Source: Chrysomallon squamiferum
Taxonomy: Eukaryota; Mollusca; Gastropoda; Neomphalida; Peltospiridae
Assembly: GCA_012295275.1 (NCBI GenBank)
Contig: CM022668.1
Span: forward strand, 1,555,637 to 1,619,636
DNA: 64,000 nt
Direction: 5' to 3'
A program made the translations under genes and the position numbers. This document shows, one piece after another, positions 12,773 to 23,233 of the stretch (position 1 is the stretch's first letter; each line of letters begins with the position of its first letter). Below the pieces are notes generated by a model that did no database searches, had not been told where the DNA came from, and saw only the letters and a program-made list of their open reading frames with translations.

Positions 12773-13066
12773 CTAAGGCTTTAAAATAATTTGTCTGATC
12801 TCCAAGATAAATACACTTTACAAAACTAAATTTTTTCTTTAGATTCTCTTTTATTTTATTTTTATACAATATTTGTCATTCATAAATACATTTTTCTTAT
12901 TTTAAAACATTTTACAAAAAATTGGGGTGGTTTTGGGGAGGCTGGAACGGATTAATGTTAATTCAGTTAATTTCAGTCGGGGAAATTTATTTGATATACG
13001 ACCAAGTTGAGTTATGAGCTCGGTCACGGAACGAATTAAACTCGTAAGTCACGGTACCACTTCACG
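12773..13066. mobile_element. Tigger-like element, right half
   Basis: Parallel to 11962-12235: TTTAAAATAATTTGTCTGAT ... GGGGAGGCTGGAACGGATTA ... AAGTCACGGTACCACTTCAC. There is no left half; it starts where the LINE fragment ends. Confidence 0.85.
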
Positions 13067-13067
13067 T

Positions 13068-13170
13068 AAATGAATGTTTATCCTAATGTGTTAGCGAAAC
13101 TCATTTATAATTCGGACAAGTAAAATCTGAAGAAAATGATTTACAGTCTAAGGGGAATAACTCCAACCAC
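13068..13170. repeat. Dispersed unit U, copy 3
   Basis: Near-identical to 12237-12345 and in the same position relative to a Tigger right end. Confidence 0.85.
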
Positions 13171-13400
13171 ATAAATTGGCAATATTTAAAATAATAATCT
13201 TAGTGTCAATAATCTTAATGAATTCTGTGGTCGTAGAGTCCTGCTTGGCTGTACACTTCCAGATGTCCTTGATGTAGTCTGGGAACGATTCTTGAAGACG
13301 CTGTATGTGTGGACCAGGAGCTTGTACTTTATCCCACAGTGGATAGGCAACCTGTGGTAGTTCCTTCATTCTGGCGATGTGTGACTGTCACGTGGTGTTG
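13171..13400 (-). other. Unrecognised GC-richer open frame
   Basis: A minus-strand frame of 73 codons (13148-13369) starts MKELPQVAYPLWDKVQAPGP and continues with ...QESFPDYIKDIWKCTAKQD. Its 3' end runs into unit U, so it cannot be an intact host gene. Composition is more protein-like than the surroundings, so it may be a transposon-derived coding remnant. I do not recognise the family. Confidence 0.3.
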
Positions 13401-14116
13401 TGCTCACAGTGTGTGCTGCTGTATTCTGCCAGACGAATTATGTCGACTACGATACAATCAGTAGTATATATAATAATATGTCTGGAAATTGGCTTTCTAA
13501 ATAAAACACCACATTTAAATGGAAAAGAATAATTTAATTATTTACTTTTCCTTTATTTCTACTTGAGAAAAAATTAAGATGAAGCAGCCATCTAAACCAA
13601 TGAAAGGTTCAGTCGAAGTGGTGCGCACCCCGTCGGTGACGTCGCTTGATCAAAGACAAGGGCAGGAATTTCAGATCTCTGCCATGAGTACTCAAAGACA
13701 TTATTATCATTTGTTGATAAATTTATAATATAATCGTATTTCATTAATTAAATTAAATTATTTCTTTTATCAATTCCATTATTCTTAGTTTGAAGAGCTA
13801 ATACTTTGTTTATTTCTAGTTTTGAATGAATGAATTTTATCCAGTTCTAACATTAAAAACAGTTTTAACATGCCTTAAGCTGTTCATTATTGCGTAGCAG
13901 AAAATTGAATGTTTATAATCAGGCTATATTTTTATAAAAAAAAAAAAAAAAAAAAGAAAAAAATAAAAAAAAAAAAAAAAAAAAAATCTTTTGTTATTTT
14001 AAAAACAGTGACAGAAGAGCTATATTCCTTAACACTGGACGCAGTAATCTTAACTTCAAATTCGTTTCTGATCATTGCTATCAATTGCCTTGATATAAAT
14101 ATTGTGGAAGATGATA
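13401..14116. other. Spacer with long poly-A
   Basis: AT-rich spacer. Positions 13936-13986 are an A-run interrupted by G and T. No gene is supported before the mariner-like element starts. Confidence 0.5.
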
Positions 14117-14674
14117 CAGGGTGTCCCAAAAGTAACCGAACCGCAGACTTAAATAAAAAGAACAAATTTAATTCCATCTTTTATGTCATTTTATTTTATC
14201 TTTTGTACTATTCATTTACTTCTGTCAGTAGTAGTCTTTGGAATGATTTTTGTTACTTGATTGAAGTGTTCTTCGTAATCGAGACTTCTGTTTTAGCGCG
14301 CGCTACTGGACTCTCCATGGTTAGACTTGAAATGGTACCCTCACTGTTAAAAATGCAGCGAAGAACTTTAGATTTAAACGAATGTATCTTCGTTATTAAG
14401 AATTACTATGCAATGACTAGCTACAAACATGTTGAAGAAAGATGGGAAGTAAACTTTAGAACACCTGTACCGAGTAAATCGACAATGTTCAATCTTGAAG
14501 TAACTGGAAGTAACTGCCAAAAAGTATGTCGCAGCGTTGTCAAAAGGTGTCGTGAGTGTATTGAAGTTGAATACATTTTGAGCATTTGTAAATACTAAAT
14601 ATACAGAATAAATTTGTTGTTTTAATATCTAATTTTATTTAAGTCTGCGGTTCGGTTACTTTTGGGACACCCTT
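14117..14674 (+). mobile_element. mariner-like element, deletion derivative with intact ends
   Basis: Inverted ends CAGGGTGTCCCAAAAGTAAC (left) and GTTACTTTTGGGACACCCTT (right) enclose 558 bp, flanked by TA on both sides (14115-14116 and 14675-14676) as expected for Tc1/mariner insertions. Inside, a frame from about 14317 to 14598 encodes LDLNECIFVIKNYYAMTSYK followed by HVEERWEVNFRTPVPSKST. This resembles the N-terminal helix-turn-helix region (DUF4817-like) of certain mariner-like transposases. It then jumps to CRSVVKRCRECIEVE, resembling the extreme C-terminus. The DDE/D catalytic core between them is gone. It is non-autonomous and MITE-like. A fragment of the same family is at 12363-12524. 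Confidence 0.85.
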
Positions 14675-14676
14675 TA

Positions 14677-15395
14677 CAAGCGAATTTTGCCAGCATTTGA
14701 CGATAATTTTTTATCTGCTAGTTATAAATAAGAAATTTAGAAAAAATCTTCTCCTTCCTGGGTGAAATCGCATCTTTGTTATGAGAAATAATATATTTTA
14801 CATATTTCCTTTAAATGAAAAAGACCCATAAAAAAACAACAACGCCCCCCCCCTCCCCTATAAATAATTTCGAGCATTGTCGCTTTAAATACCCGTCAGT
14901 GCAGCAGTCTTTCCCCGAGTTTAACTGTATTCGTCAACTGCGGTCTGATTCTGGCGGATGCACGAGAAATTCGGGGAAAAGTCTGCGGTACTAAAACATG
15001 AAAAAAAATATATTATATTTTTACCATTCAGTGATGAACAGTTTAGTCAACGTGTAGTTAGTTCTGAAAGGATTTCACTGCTTGGCAGTTTGACTATTTG
15101 AAAGAACTGGTAGGTGATATTTCTATCTCATGTTTCAGCTGAAAAGTTATTTTTGTCTGACGATGTAACTGTATTTATATAGATATATTTTTTTTATTTT
15201 TTATTTATTTATTTATTTATTTTTTTTTTATTATTTTCATCCTGTATAGCCACACCATGAAAAACAATACAATGCACTGTCAGTAAGTTTTACATCGGCT
15301 TCAAGTGTTATGATAATAATAATAATAATAATAATAAAATAAAATAAAATTAAAACATTGTTATAAACAAGATGGTATAAAGTGACGTGTCCAAC
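14677..15395. other. Intergenic, no feature seen
   Basis: AT-rich spacer with a short C-run (14844-14853), T-rich runs at 15188-15235 and an AAT run at 15312-15336. No gene is supported. Confidence 0.5.
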
Positions 15396-15522
15396 GTCTT
15401 AGCTCATTGCGACGGACACGCCCGCTGACCTGTCGGAAAGCGTGCCCGTCGCAGACGTGCTTCACAACAGCTTGCTCTGATTAGCACGTTAATTTTTTTC
15501 CTATTCCTAGTCTTAGCTCATT
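15396..15522 (+). mobile_element. 101-bp LINE 3' end insertion with 13-bp TSD
   Basis: The insertion 15409-15509 matches the 3' terminus of the LINE at 19-23 kb, in sense orientation. It is flanked by perfect 13-bp duplications GTCTTAGCTCATT at 15396-15408 and 15510-15522. It starts exactly at the left arm of an inverted repeat (GCGACGGACACGC, 15409-15421; GCGTGCCCGTCGC, 15440-15452) and ends TTAATTTTTTTCCTATTCCT plus A. Confidence 0.92.
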
Positions 15523-17329
15523 TCCTTCACAGTCTGCGTCCAGTGAATTACTAAACTGAAAACTAATGAAAATTGTGATAAGAAAGATTGTGGCAAAGAG
15601 AAACAGCTGAGCCTGTCTGACGATGCAGTTCTAGAAACTTAAACTAAATTATTCAACAAATGAAAGTCATTAGTATACAAGTTTAAAACAGAGATGGTCA
15701 ATGCTTTCAATTTTTGATTTATGAAACGTTATCTGCAATTGAATTTAAGTGATAAAAATTAAAATTTACTGAAAATATTTGAATTAGTTGCTAAAATCAT
15801 TGAAAAGTTACTCTTTCTCTATCTAAAGCTTTAACATTAAAATTTTATACAAAATAATGTATAGTGTAGTATGTGTTGTGATAAGTAATAAAACATGCAT
15901 CATTTGATTTTCACAATTTTCTGAATTATGAAATGTCCAAAAGATCAGAGAATGACCTGAAGACAGCTAATAACAGTATAGAGTAATTTTGTTGTTATTA
16001 ATACTAGAATTTCATAATAAGTAAATTTACTGGTTTATTTCTAATCAATGTTTTGTTCTCATCTCATCTTATTTTTGGGTTTAAAGAATCACATTATGGC
16101 TGATGGTGGTTGTTGGATACAAGTTCCTAACTTCACTTGAAATAAAATGTATAGGCTGCTGGGTTTATTTGTTCTTTTATTTTACTTTGTTTTTTTATTT
16201 TAATTTTTGTTCTTACTTTTTCTTATGTAAGTTTGTACAAATATTTAAATAAACTATAATACATATACATAATGTTTTTTGTATTTATAAATTTGTTTAT
16301 TTATTTAAATATTTTATTAAATACATAATTTTTTTGTTGAAAAACAATATTAAACTTTCCTTTTCTTGCTTCAAATATGCATGTATCTCTGTGTGTGTGT
16401 GTGTACCAAAATAAATTGTCTTTCATAAATACACAAATGTTATTTTGTTCTATTTTTTTGTTCTCATGCATGCTGCTTCTGTCTCAGCAAGTAATTTATT
16501 TTATTTTATTTTTTAAACAAATTTTTTATTTTATTTTTATATTTTTATGAATCAGTGACTTTCTTGTTAGACTGATAATGATGCACTGGTGATATTTTCA
16601 ACTTTGAAAGACGAAACATGAGATTAGTTGTTCTAGTCTGGTACTAAAAGCAATAATTAATAATAATTTTGTTAAATTGTTTCTTACCTATAATAAGCAG
16701 TATGGGTGTGGTTAAATTCTGGTCACCATGACACCACACAACCAGTCTTTATGATTTTTGTATTGACAGCAAGGAGCATATCCCCATAATCAGGAAACAT
16801 ATACCATGGACTGAGATACTTAACTGACTGGAAGCTGACCTGTGAGTGAGCGTCAAGGAATGAAGAATAATAATAAGCATCATAAAGTGTTGTGTTCTCC
16901 AGGAAGAAAAAGGTAAGTGAAGCTATTTAAAATATTTGTATTAATACTTCTGCTAATTTTCAAAGTTTAACTCTCAGTCTTATGATGTTAGTTAAACTTC
17001 TATATAACACACATATCAAATTGTATATACAGTATATTATTGTATTATAGTACATGTTACTTACATTGCTTTGCAGACAGTCACTTTTGTTCTCAAGTTT
17101 CTTTGTGGATAGTAAGAATCAATTTTGATTATAATAAATTAATAATGTCAGCCCTATTATCTAATCTTATTAAAACTGATGTATATACTTCAGCTATCAT
17201 ATCCAGACTATTCTGATATGTATGTCCTAAAGACAAAATTTTTTGTGAAACAAGTTAAACAACAATGAAAATGTTTCACTGTTATTTTCATTATTTTTGT
17301 TAACTGGAGCAAACATGAGAAAGCAAAGA
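15523..17329. other. AT-rich intergenic, one exon-like segment
   Basis: No gene is supported. Positions 16770-16912 are bounded by an acceptor-like TTGTATTGACAG and a strong donor AAAAAG/GTAAGTGA, but they contain stops in all frames I read. They could be an untranslated exon of a noncoding transcript (inference). Confidence 0.4.
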
Positions 17330-18730
17330 GTTGTGGTGTGTTCTGTGTTTTGTGGTGTGTAAGTGTGTTGCATTTCATTTGTTGTTGTGAAGTGTTCTGC
17401 ATGATGTATTTGTTGTTGTGTATGAGTGTGATGTGGTATGTATGATGTATGTACAGTGTGATGTGGTATGTATGATGTATGTACAGTGTGATGTGGTATG
17501 TATTCTGTGGTGCACTTTTTCCAGTCCTTCCTTGTCCTATAAAGTGTGTGTGTGTGTGTTGTATGTTGTATATATTGTATTTGTGTTTATGTGTGTTTTG
17601 TGTTGTATATTGTATTTGTGTGTGTGTGTTGTGTATTGTCCAGTGTGTTCTGTAGTTCTATTTTATTTTGCTTGCTGTGGTGTGTATGTCTCTTACACTG
17701 TTGTCTTGGTATATTTCTGTCACCATTACTGTGTTATATGCAGTATCATGGGTGTCTCATACTTCTCTGTACTTTCTGTGTTTGTCTTGTTACATGTATA
17801 TCTGTTGGATGTTTGTGTATGTTTTGAGTCCAATGTGGTGTATATTAATGTTGTTTTTGTTTTGTGTGCCTTGTCCTCTGTAGTGTGTAATGTGTCTCTT
17901 GTTTATTTTTCTTATTGTTGCTTATCTGTGTGTTGATTCTGCTGTGGTCTGTATGTCTGTATTTTGTTACCAGTATTATGCATGTGTCTATTTTGAATGA
18001 TGTGTTATGTGTGTTGTGTTTGTTTTTGCATAATTTGTGTGTTGTATTATGTGTATGCTGTGTGTGTGTGTTGTGTATCATGTGCTGTCTGTGATGTATC
18101 TGTGTCTTCAAGCAGGAGATGCAACATGTCCCATCTACACAACACAAAACAAAGACACACCATTGCACATTGTTTCATGTGTTATGTGTTGAGAATTTGG
18201 TATATGTTATGTTTGGTGCATGTTGTGGTCTGGTGTGGTTTGTGTTGATCTATGTTATTGTTGTTTCATGTTTGTGTTTTGATGTTTTATTTATGTTATT
18301 GTTGTTTCATTTGTTTGCTGTTTTATTTTGTGACTCTCCAGTTTTGTTTCTATTTTGTGTCCCCTATTCTCTTGTTGTCTATTGTGTATGTTTACTGTAT
18401 GTGTGATGTGGTTTGTTGTTTTGTGTTCCTTGTCCTGTATGGTGTGTTTAATGTATGCATTTTGGTATTTTTGTGTTTTCTTTGTGATGCCATAAGTGTT
18501 TCTGTCAGATGTTGTTGCTGTCTGTGTTGGTGTGTGGTGTGTGTGTGTTTGTTTTATGTGTTTTTTGGTATGTGATGTGGTGTACTTCCTGTGGTGTACT
18601 GTTTTGAATGCTGAGGTGTGATGGTTTCTGTGTGCTGTGTGTGTCATGTATACATTTTTGTATCTTTGTTGTTCTTGCTTGTTTGTGTTTTCCCTGATGT
18701 CTGTTTGTCTGACAGGGATTGCACATCAGA
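17330..18730. repeat. 1.4-kb strand-asymmetric TG-rich tract
   Basis: The plus strand is made almost wholly of TGTG, TGTT, TTGT, TGTAT and TGTCC words and is poor in A and C. Phrases such as CCTTGTCCTNTRNRGTGTG recur (about 17527, 17870, 18427), as do two exact 32-bp units of GATGTGGTATGTATGATGTA type near 17427-17495. It looks like an old, decayed satellite or minisatellite. Long Cys/Val/Phe-rich open frames on the plus strand and His/Thr-rich frames on the minus strand are consequences of the composition, not genes. Confidence 0.75.
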
Positions 18731-18769
18731 CACACAGACAACATCAGAGAGAAAACACACACACACACA

Positions 18770-18915
18770 CACAGGATTATGAATGAAAACAAATTAAATA
18801 AATGGATATTACCATTGTGAAAATTGACTTATATTATTATTTATTTTATTTTCCTGTTTGTTTGTATGACAAATAACAGACCTGACATTACACAAAACAC
18901 TCTGAGCTGCACTGT
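18770..18915. repeat. Dispersed repeat family R1, copy 1
   Basis: GGATTATGAATGAAAACAAA ... ATTGTGAAAATTGAC ... AATAACAGA ... CACAAAACACTCTG is shared with 27118-27245, and its first part with 28428-28480. Copy 1 abuts the TG-rich tract on its right and copy 2 abuts one on its left. Confidence 0.75.
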
Positions 18916-19844
18916 GTTTTACTTGTTTCTCTGTCCCATTTACCAGAACCAGAGGAAAGAAGTGTGACTTAATAGCTGAAGGAGGACTATTTTCACTGAA
19001 GGGAAACATTCAGTGTAGGGCAGTATTTGTTGCAGCTAATTTGGTTCCTGTGTGAGAGTTTGCTTTTTGTTTGGTTTTGAGGTACTGACCTTGAACCTTG
19101 AACCTTTAAAAAAATTAACATGCTAATCGGAGCAAGCTGTTGTGAAACACGTCTACAACAGGCACACTGTCTGACAGGTCAGAGGGTGTGTCTGTACAGA
19201 AAAGAGTTATGGGTAAGGTAAGAGAATGGGTTCTTGTTATGATTACAGGACACAAGGGAGTGTCCAGCATATCGGATGGTAATGAACTGGTTGTGATGTT
19301 TCATTGATGTTTTCTGCTCCTTGTTTCTGGCACTTGTCTTGCTCGCTGAATGTCTTGTATTTGTCACTGGGTCTGTGTTGGTTGCGTCCTGTTTGTTTGT
19401 TCTGTTCTCGACTGCTGTTGATGTTTCCTTGTTCTTTTTGGCTGCTTCCCTCTGGTCCAACGATTCCAAATTTTTTTTTAGCCAATGTTCTTTTTATTGA
19501 TTTAAAAGATGCTATAAACACCTGCAACTAAAAGGAATAAAAACATGAATGTAGTTAACTTATTTACATTTATTATGTACATTTTTTAAAATCCATAAAA
19601 TCCATAACTGGGTTAGTATGGTCTGAAAGTATGTATATGTTTGTTTTTAATTATTAATTTAATTGGCTATTCAAATTGATCCGTAAAATCAGCCAAACCA
19701 TCCATAGATCAATCAGCTGTTCAACCAATCAATCTGTAAGTCAGTAAATTCATTCAGTTGTTGTTTGTTTTTGTGTCAAAATAAACAACAACAAAAAATT
19801 CAAACTTTCAACTCCAAGAGTCTAAAGTTTGTGTTCAGAATGTA

Positions 19845-22260
19845 TGTTGTTACTGCAGTGAGGACTAACTCTGTCTTTAGTGTTTGGTGCCAAGATGTTT
19901 TGGAGTGCGAACTCGGGTTTTTAGTTCCTCCAGTATGTTGCATAGTGCTTGTCTTTCCTTGGCAAAATTTTGACAGTGAAACAAGTAGTGTTTCATGGTT
20001 TCTGAGAGTCCACAGCTGCAGTTGGGTGATATTTGTATCGGATTGCATTTAAGTTGTCAAGTAACCAATTTTGGCTTTGGTAAGATTTTTGTTGTGAAGT
20101 TTGTTGGCAAGTGTGATTTTGGGTGTTTTGGTGAATGGTTTGATGTTCAAGTGCCATTTGTTTTTGGTGTTGTTCCATTCGTTTTGCCACTGTTTGTTGT
20201 AATGTTTGACTGCAATCGAGAGAATTTCGTTTGTTCTGTAGTGTATGTTGGTGCAGATGTCTTCATCTTTGATGCTGAGTGACACTTTGGTGTAATGGTC
20301 GGCAAGTTTGTTGCCGATGATGCCGACGTGTGCTGGGAGCCACTTGATGATTAGTTGTTTGTTGTTGTTTGTATGTCCTCGTGTAGTTGTTGTATTCTGC
20401 TGAGTAGGTCTACTGGAATGTCTGGATTGTTAAGAGATGATGTAACTTAGGCTGTCTGAGAATATGACTGTGTGTTTGTTGTTGTTGTTGTTTCACCCAC
20501 AGAATGGCTCTGATGATGGCGACCAGTTCGGCTGTGCATGCTGAAAGGTGATTTCTGAAATGGCCGAATTGTATGCATGTGGGTTTGAGTGATCTTGGGC
20601 TATGAAGGTGAATCCTACTTTCCCGTTGTCTGGGTTTTTGGATCTGTTGGTGTAGACGTGTGTCTGTTGTCTGTAGTGGCTGATCACTCTGAGGGCACTG
20701 GTTTGAATTACATATAGATTTTTTTTAAAGAGAGTTTGGGAGCATTTGAGTAAGCCGTGGCTCCGTAGTCGAGCTTGGAGAGAATACACGCTTTGTGTAT
20801 CAAAATTAGTGTTGACTTGTTTGCTACCCAACTGGTTCCGGAAACCAGCTTTAGAAGACTGAGTGGTTTTTTGCAGGATGCAATTATGTTGTGTATATGG
20901 CATCCGAAGTTGAGTTGACTGTCGAGCGTCATAGAAATTTGAATGTTTTGGTTTGTGTTATGATGTTGTTATCAATGTTTAGTGTGATTTTGTTGTTGTC
21001 TGTTTTTTTGGTTGAAAAGGAGGCATGTCGTTTTTGAAAGAGAAATCTCTATGCCCCAGTTCAGCGCCCAGTTGTTTATGTTGTTTAAGTCTTTTTGTAT
21101 TTGATTATGTATTGCTGTGGTTGATCTGCCTGCCAAAAGGCGCAGTCATCTGCAAAGGGTGCTGTGTTTATTGGTTCGGTTTGTGGATTTTTGGCGTTGT
21201 CTTGTTTGTCAAGTGCTGTGACGATGTCATTGATGTAGATGTTGAAGAGTGTTGGCGAGATCACAGATCCTTGGGGGATGCCGTTTTCGATTGTCGTTTT
21301 TTCTGAGGTTTGACCGTTTGCCTGCTATGGTTCTGTTGTTGATAAAGTCTTTGATAAAGTTGAACATGTTGCCTTTGATGTTGTTGTTGATTAATTTGAC
21401 GAGCAGTCCTTCCCTCCATACCATGTCTAGGAATACTGCGATGACTTTTTTGATTTCCTAAAATATTGGTTGATTGATGTTTGCAGGCGTGTGGTTTTTT
21501 TTGCCTTGGATATTTTTCACTTTGGCCCACGTCTTTGACCAATGTTTTGTGGTCAATGTTGTTGCAAAAGAGTTCCCAGTGTTCTTGTTTTGTGGTGACA
21601 ATTACGTTGGAAACTTCTTTTTTTGCTATTTTGTATTTTTCGAGTCTGTGGAATGATTTCTGTCTTTTTTCTATTGTCTTCTGTGTTTGTTTCTTTCTTT
21701 GTGTTCTGTCCACCAGGGAGTGGATATTTTGCCGGTGCATTGTCTGGTTTGTTGGCAATTGAGAGTATTGTCTTGGTGAATGATGCGCAGTAGGTGTCAA
21801 TGTTGTTGGGGTTCTGTGTGGTGATGTTTCTGCATGCTTTGTAGCCTTCCCAGTCTGCTTTGTTGAAGTTCCATTTGGGTATGAAAATGGATCTGTCCGA
21901 GCAAGTGTTCTTGCAGTTGTAGTTGGTGAGTATTGGGTGATGGTCGCTGTTTAGTTGATTGATCACTTGCCATTGACTTAGCGCTGTGATGTGTGGAATG
22001 TCTTGTTGGACGAGTGTCATGATGCCTCCCGGGTGCTGTTGAATCTATTAACTTAGTGACTTTGATATCCGGGGACCTTAAAGGTTTTTGTTGTGGTGTC
22101 CTAGCCATGTCTCTTGTATGCATATTACATCTGGTGTGTTTCCAGTGGAGGCCAGGAAGTGTACGAGTTTGTCTCCATGGCCTGCTGAATGGAGGCCTTT
22201 AGCATTCCATTGAAGAATATAGAGGCCTGTGTTATTGGTGTGCTTGTTGTGAAGAGTGTG
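19845..22260 (-). pseudogene. LINE ORF2: endonuclease, reverse transcriptase, RNase H (frameshifted)
   Basis: Motifs in order on the minus strand: LYILQWNAKGL (about 22200-22232) and ICIQETWLGH (about 22105-22135), the substrate-pocket Asn and Glu of an AP endonuclease; LNSDHHPIL (about 21927-21954), its catalytic SDH; RT motif A region, broken by a deletion (FLDMVWREGLL); GIPQGSVISPTLFNIYINDI (about 21225-21283), RT block 4; FADD at 21145-21156, the catalytic RT box; LDYGATAYSNA (about 20755); TDGSKNPDNGKVGF (about 20640), the RNase H start; SACTAELVAIIRAILWV (about 20520); and ETMKHYLFHC...KERQAL (about 20000 to 19940), the C-terminal zinc-type end. These sit in different frames joined by small indels, so no full product can be made. 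The family nicks the target and copies its RNA by target-primed reverse transcription. Confidence 0.9.
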
Positions 22261-22559
22261 TAAATGGTTGTTACTGTTTGGCGTTTTTTGTTCACTGTTG
22301 TTTTGTGTTTGTGGGATTTCTCTTGTCTGTGTTTAATTCAAGTCTTTTGTTGTCTGAAGCCAAAGCTATCTTAGATTATTTGAGCTACAGTGTGGTCCAA
22401 ATTGGAGTCGTCAGTGATGTTTCCTGGTTATTTCTGATGTTTTGAAGTTTGATGAGGAGGCAGACAATAATTTTGTGTATTTCTGCAATTCTGACCTTGT
22501 CCAGATTGTCTTTTGGTTTGTTGTTGTGGTGGTCGATTTTTTTCAATGATAGTTTTGGT

Positions 22560-22990
22560 TTTTTTTCATTCTATTTTCTGGCATTTTTTGTTAACGTTTC
22601 GTAGAGTTTTGTTTTCTCTTCTGTTGTGTTTGAAGTTGTTGCTCACTGTTATTTTTGATGGGCACATCTTGTAGTGTGATGAGTGTGGACCCTGGCAGTT
22701 CGTGCATTTTGCCAGGGAACGGCATTGGCCTGAGTTTCTGTGGTGATTTCCACCACAGAAACTGCATGTCAGTGATTTTGGGTTGTCTGTGGGTCCACTG
22801 GTTTGTGATGTGTCCCCATTTCTGACAGTATGTAACTGTACCCATCAATGGTGATGCTTGTGTTGGTTAGTTTGTGCTAAATGTCAGTGTGGTCCATCTC
22901 AAAGAAATCATGCTTGTCTACATTGTAGTAAAAATCCAAATCTTTAGAGTTGTATTTGTGAATTGTTGTTTCTTTTTTTGTTTGGGTTGT
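22560..22990 (-). pseudogene. LINE ORF1 remnant (gag-like zinc knuckles)
   Basis: Minus-strand frames contain CQKWGHITN (first knuckle, about 22825) in one frame. After a frame change come CSFCGGNHHRNSGQC (about 22730-22772) and CTNCQGPHSSHYKMC (about 22665-22710). The C-x2-C-x4-H-x4/5-C spacing matches the nucleic-acid-binding knuckles of ORF1 proteins in Jockey/I-group LINEs. The N-terminal half is missing and a frameshift separates the first knuckle from the others. In an intact element this protein would coat the LINE RNA. Confidence 0.8.
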
Positions 22991-23027
22991 TGTTGCTGTG
23001 TAATTAATGTTTGTTTTGGCTGCTGAT

Positions 23028-23233
23028 TGTTTAGTATATGTACAATATCTGATCTGTATGGTGCGAGTCTGTTGTAAGAATGAGGTGTTGACTGGTGTTT
23101 GTGGTTTATATAGTGACTTTATGTTTAGTATATGTACAATATCTGATCTGTATGCTCTGTTGTAAGAATGAGGTGTTGACTGGTGTTTGTGGTTTATATC
23201 TGTTATCTGATCTGTAAGAATGAGGTGTTGACT
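23028..23233. repeat. Minisatellite, about 90-bp unit, interrupted by a LINE
   Basis: Units contain TTTAGTATATGTACAATATC, TGATCTGTATG, GTTGTAAGAATGAGGTGTTG and ACTGGTGTTTGTGGTTTATA. Two fuller units and one shortened unit precede the LINE at 23234. One more unit resumes at 24307-24395 after it. The array directly follows the 5' side of the LINE at 19087-23025. Confidence 0.85.

Larger units (their letters stand above)
19087..23025 (-). mobile_element. Non-LTR retrotransposon (LINE), near-complete but decayed
   Basis: Transcribed right to left. Order: gag-like zinc-knuckle ORF1 (22560-22990), ORF2 with AP endonuclease, reverse transcriptase, RNase H and C-terminal zinc region (22260 to about 19845), then a 3' UTR of about 740 bp. 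The 3' terminus reads GTTAATTTTTTT followed by an AAGGTTC tandem tail (19107 down to 19087). Domain content places it in the RNase H-bearing Jockey/I group; the exact clade needs a tree. It is 5' truncated, since ORF1 lacks its N-terminus and meets a minisatellite at about 23025. Frameshifts in both ORFs and heavy CpG-to-TpG/CpA decay mark it as inactive. A second, shorter copy is at 23234-24306. Confidence 0.9.

Noticed and set aside
17418-18792. Long Cys/Val-rich frames on plus and His/Thr-rich frames on minus strand
   Set aside because: Explained by the TG-rich skew, which has few stop codons on either strand in some frames; no motif present.
19304-21762. Plus-strand open frames across the LINE
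   Set aside because: They are antisense to the LINE ORF2, whose catalytic motifs are all on the minus strand.
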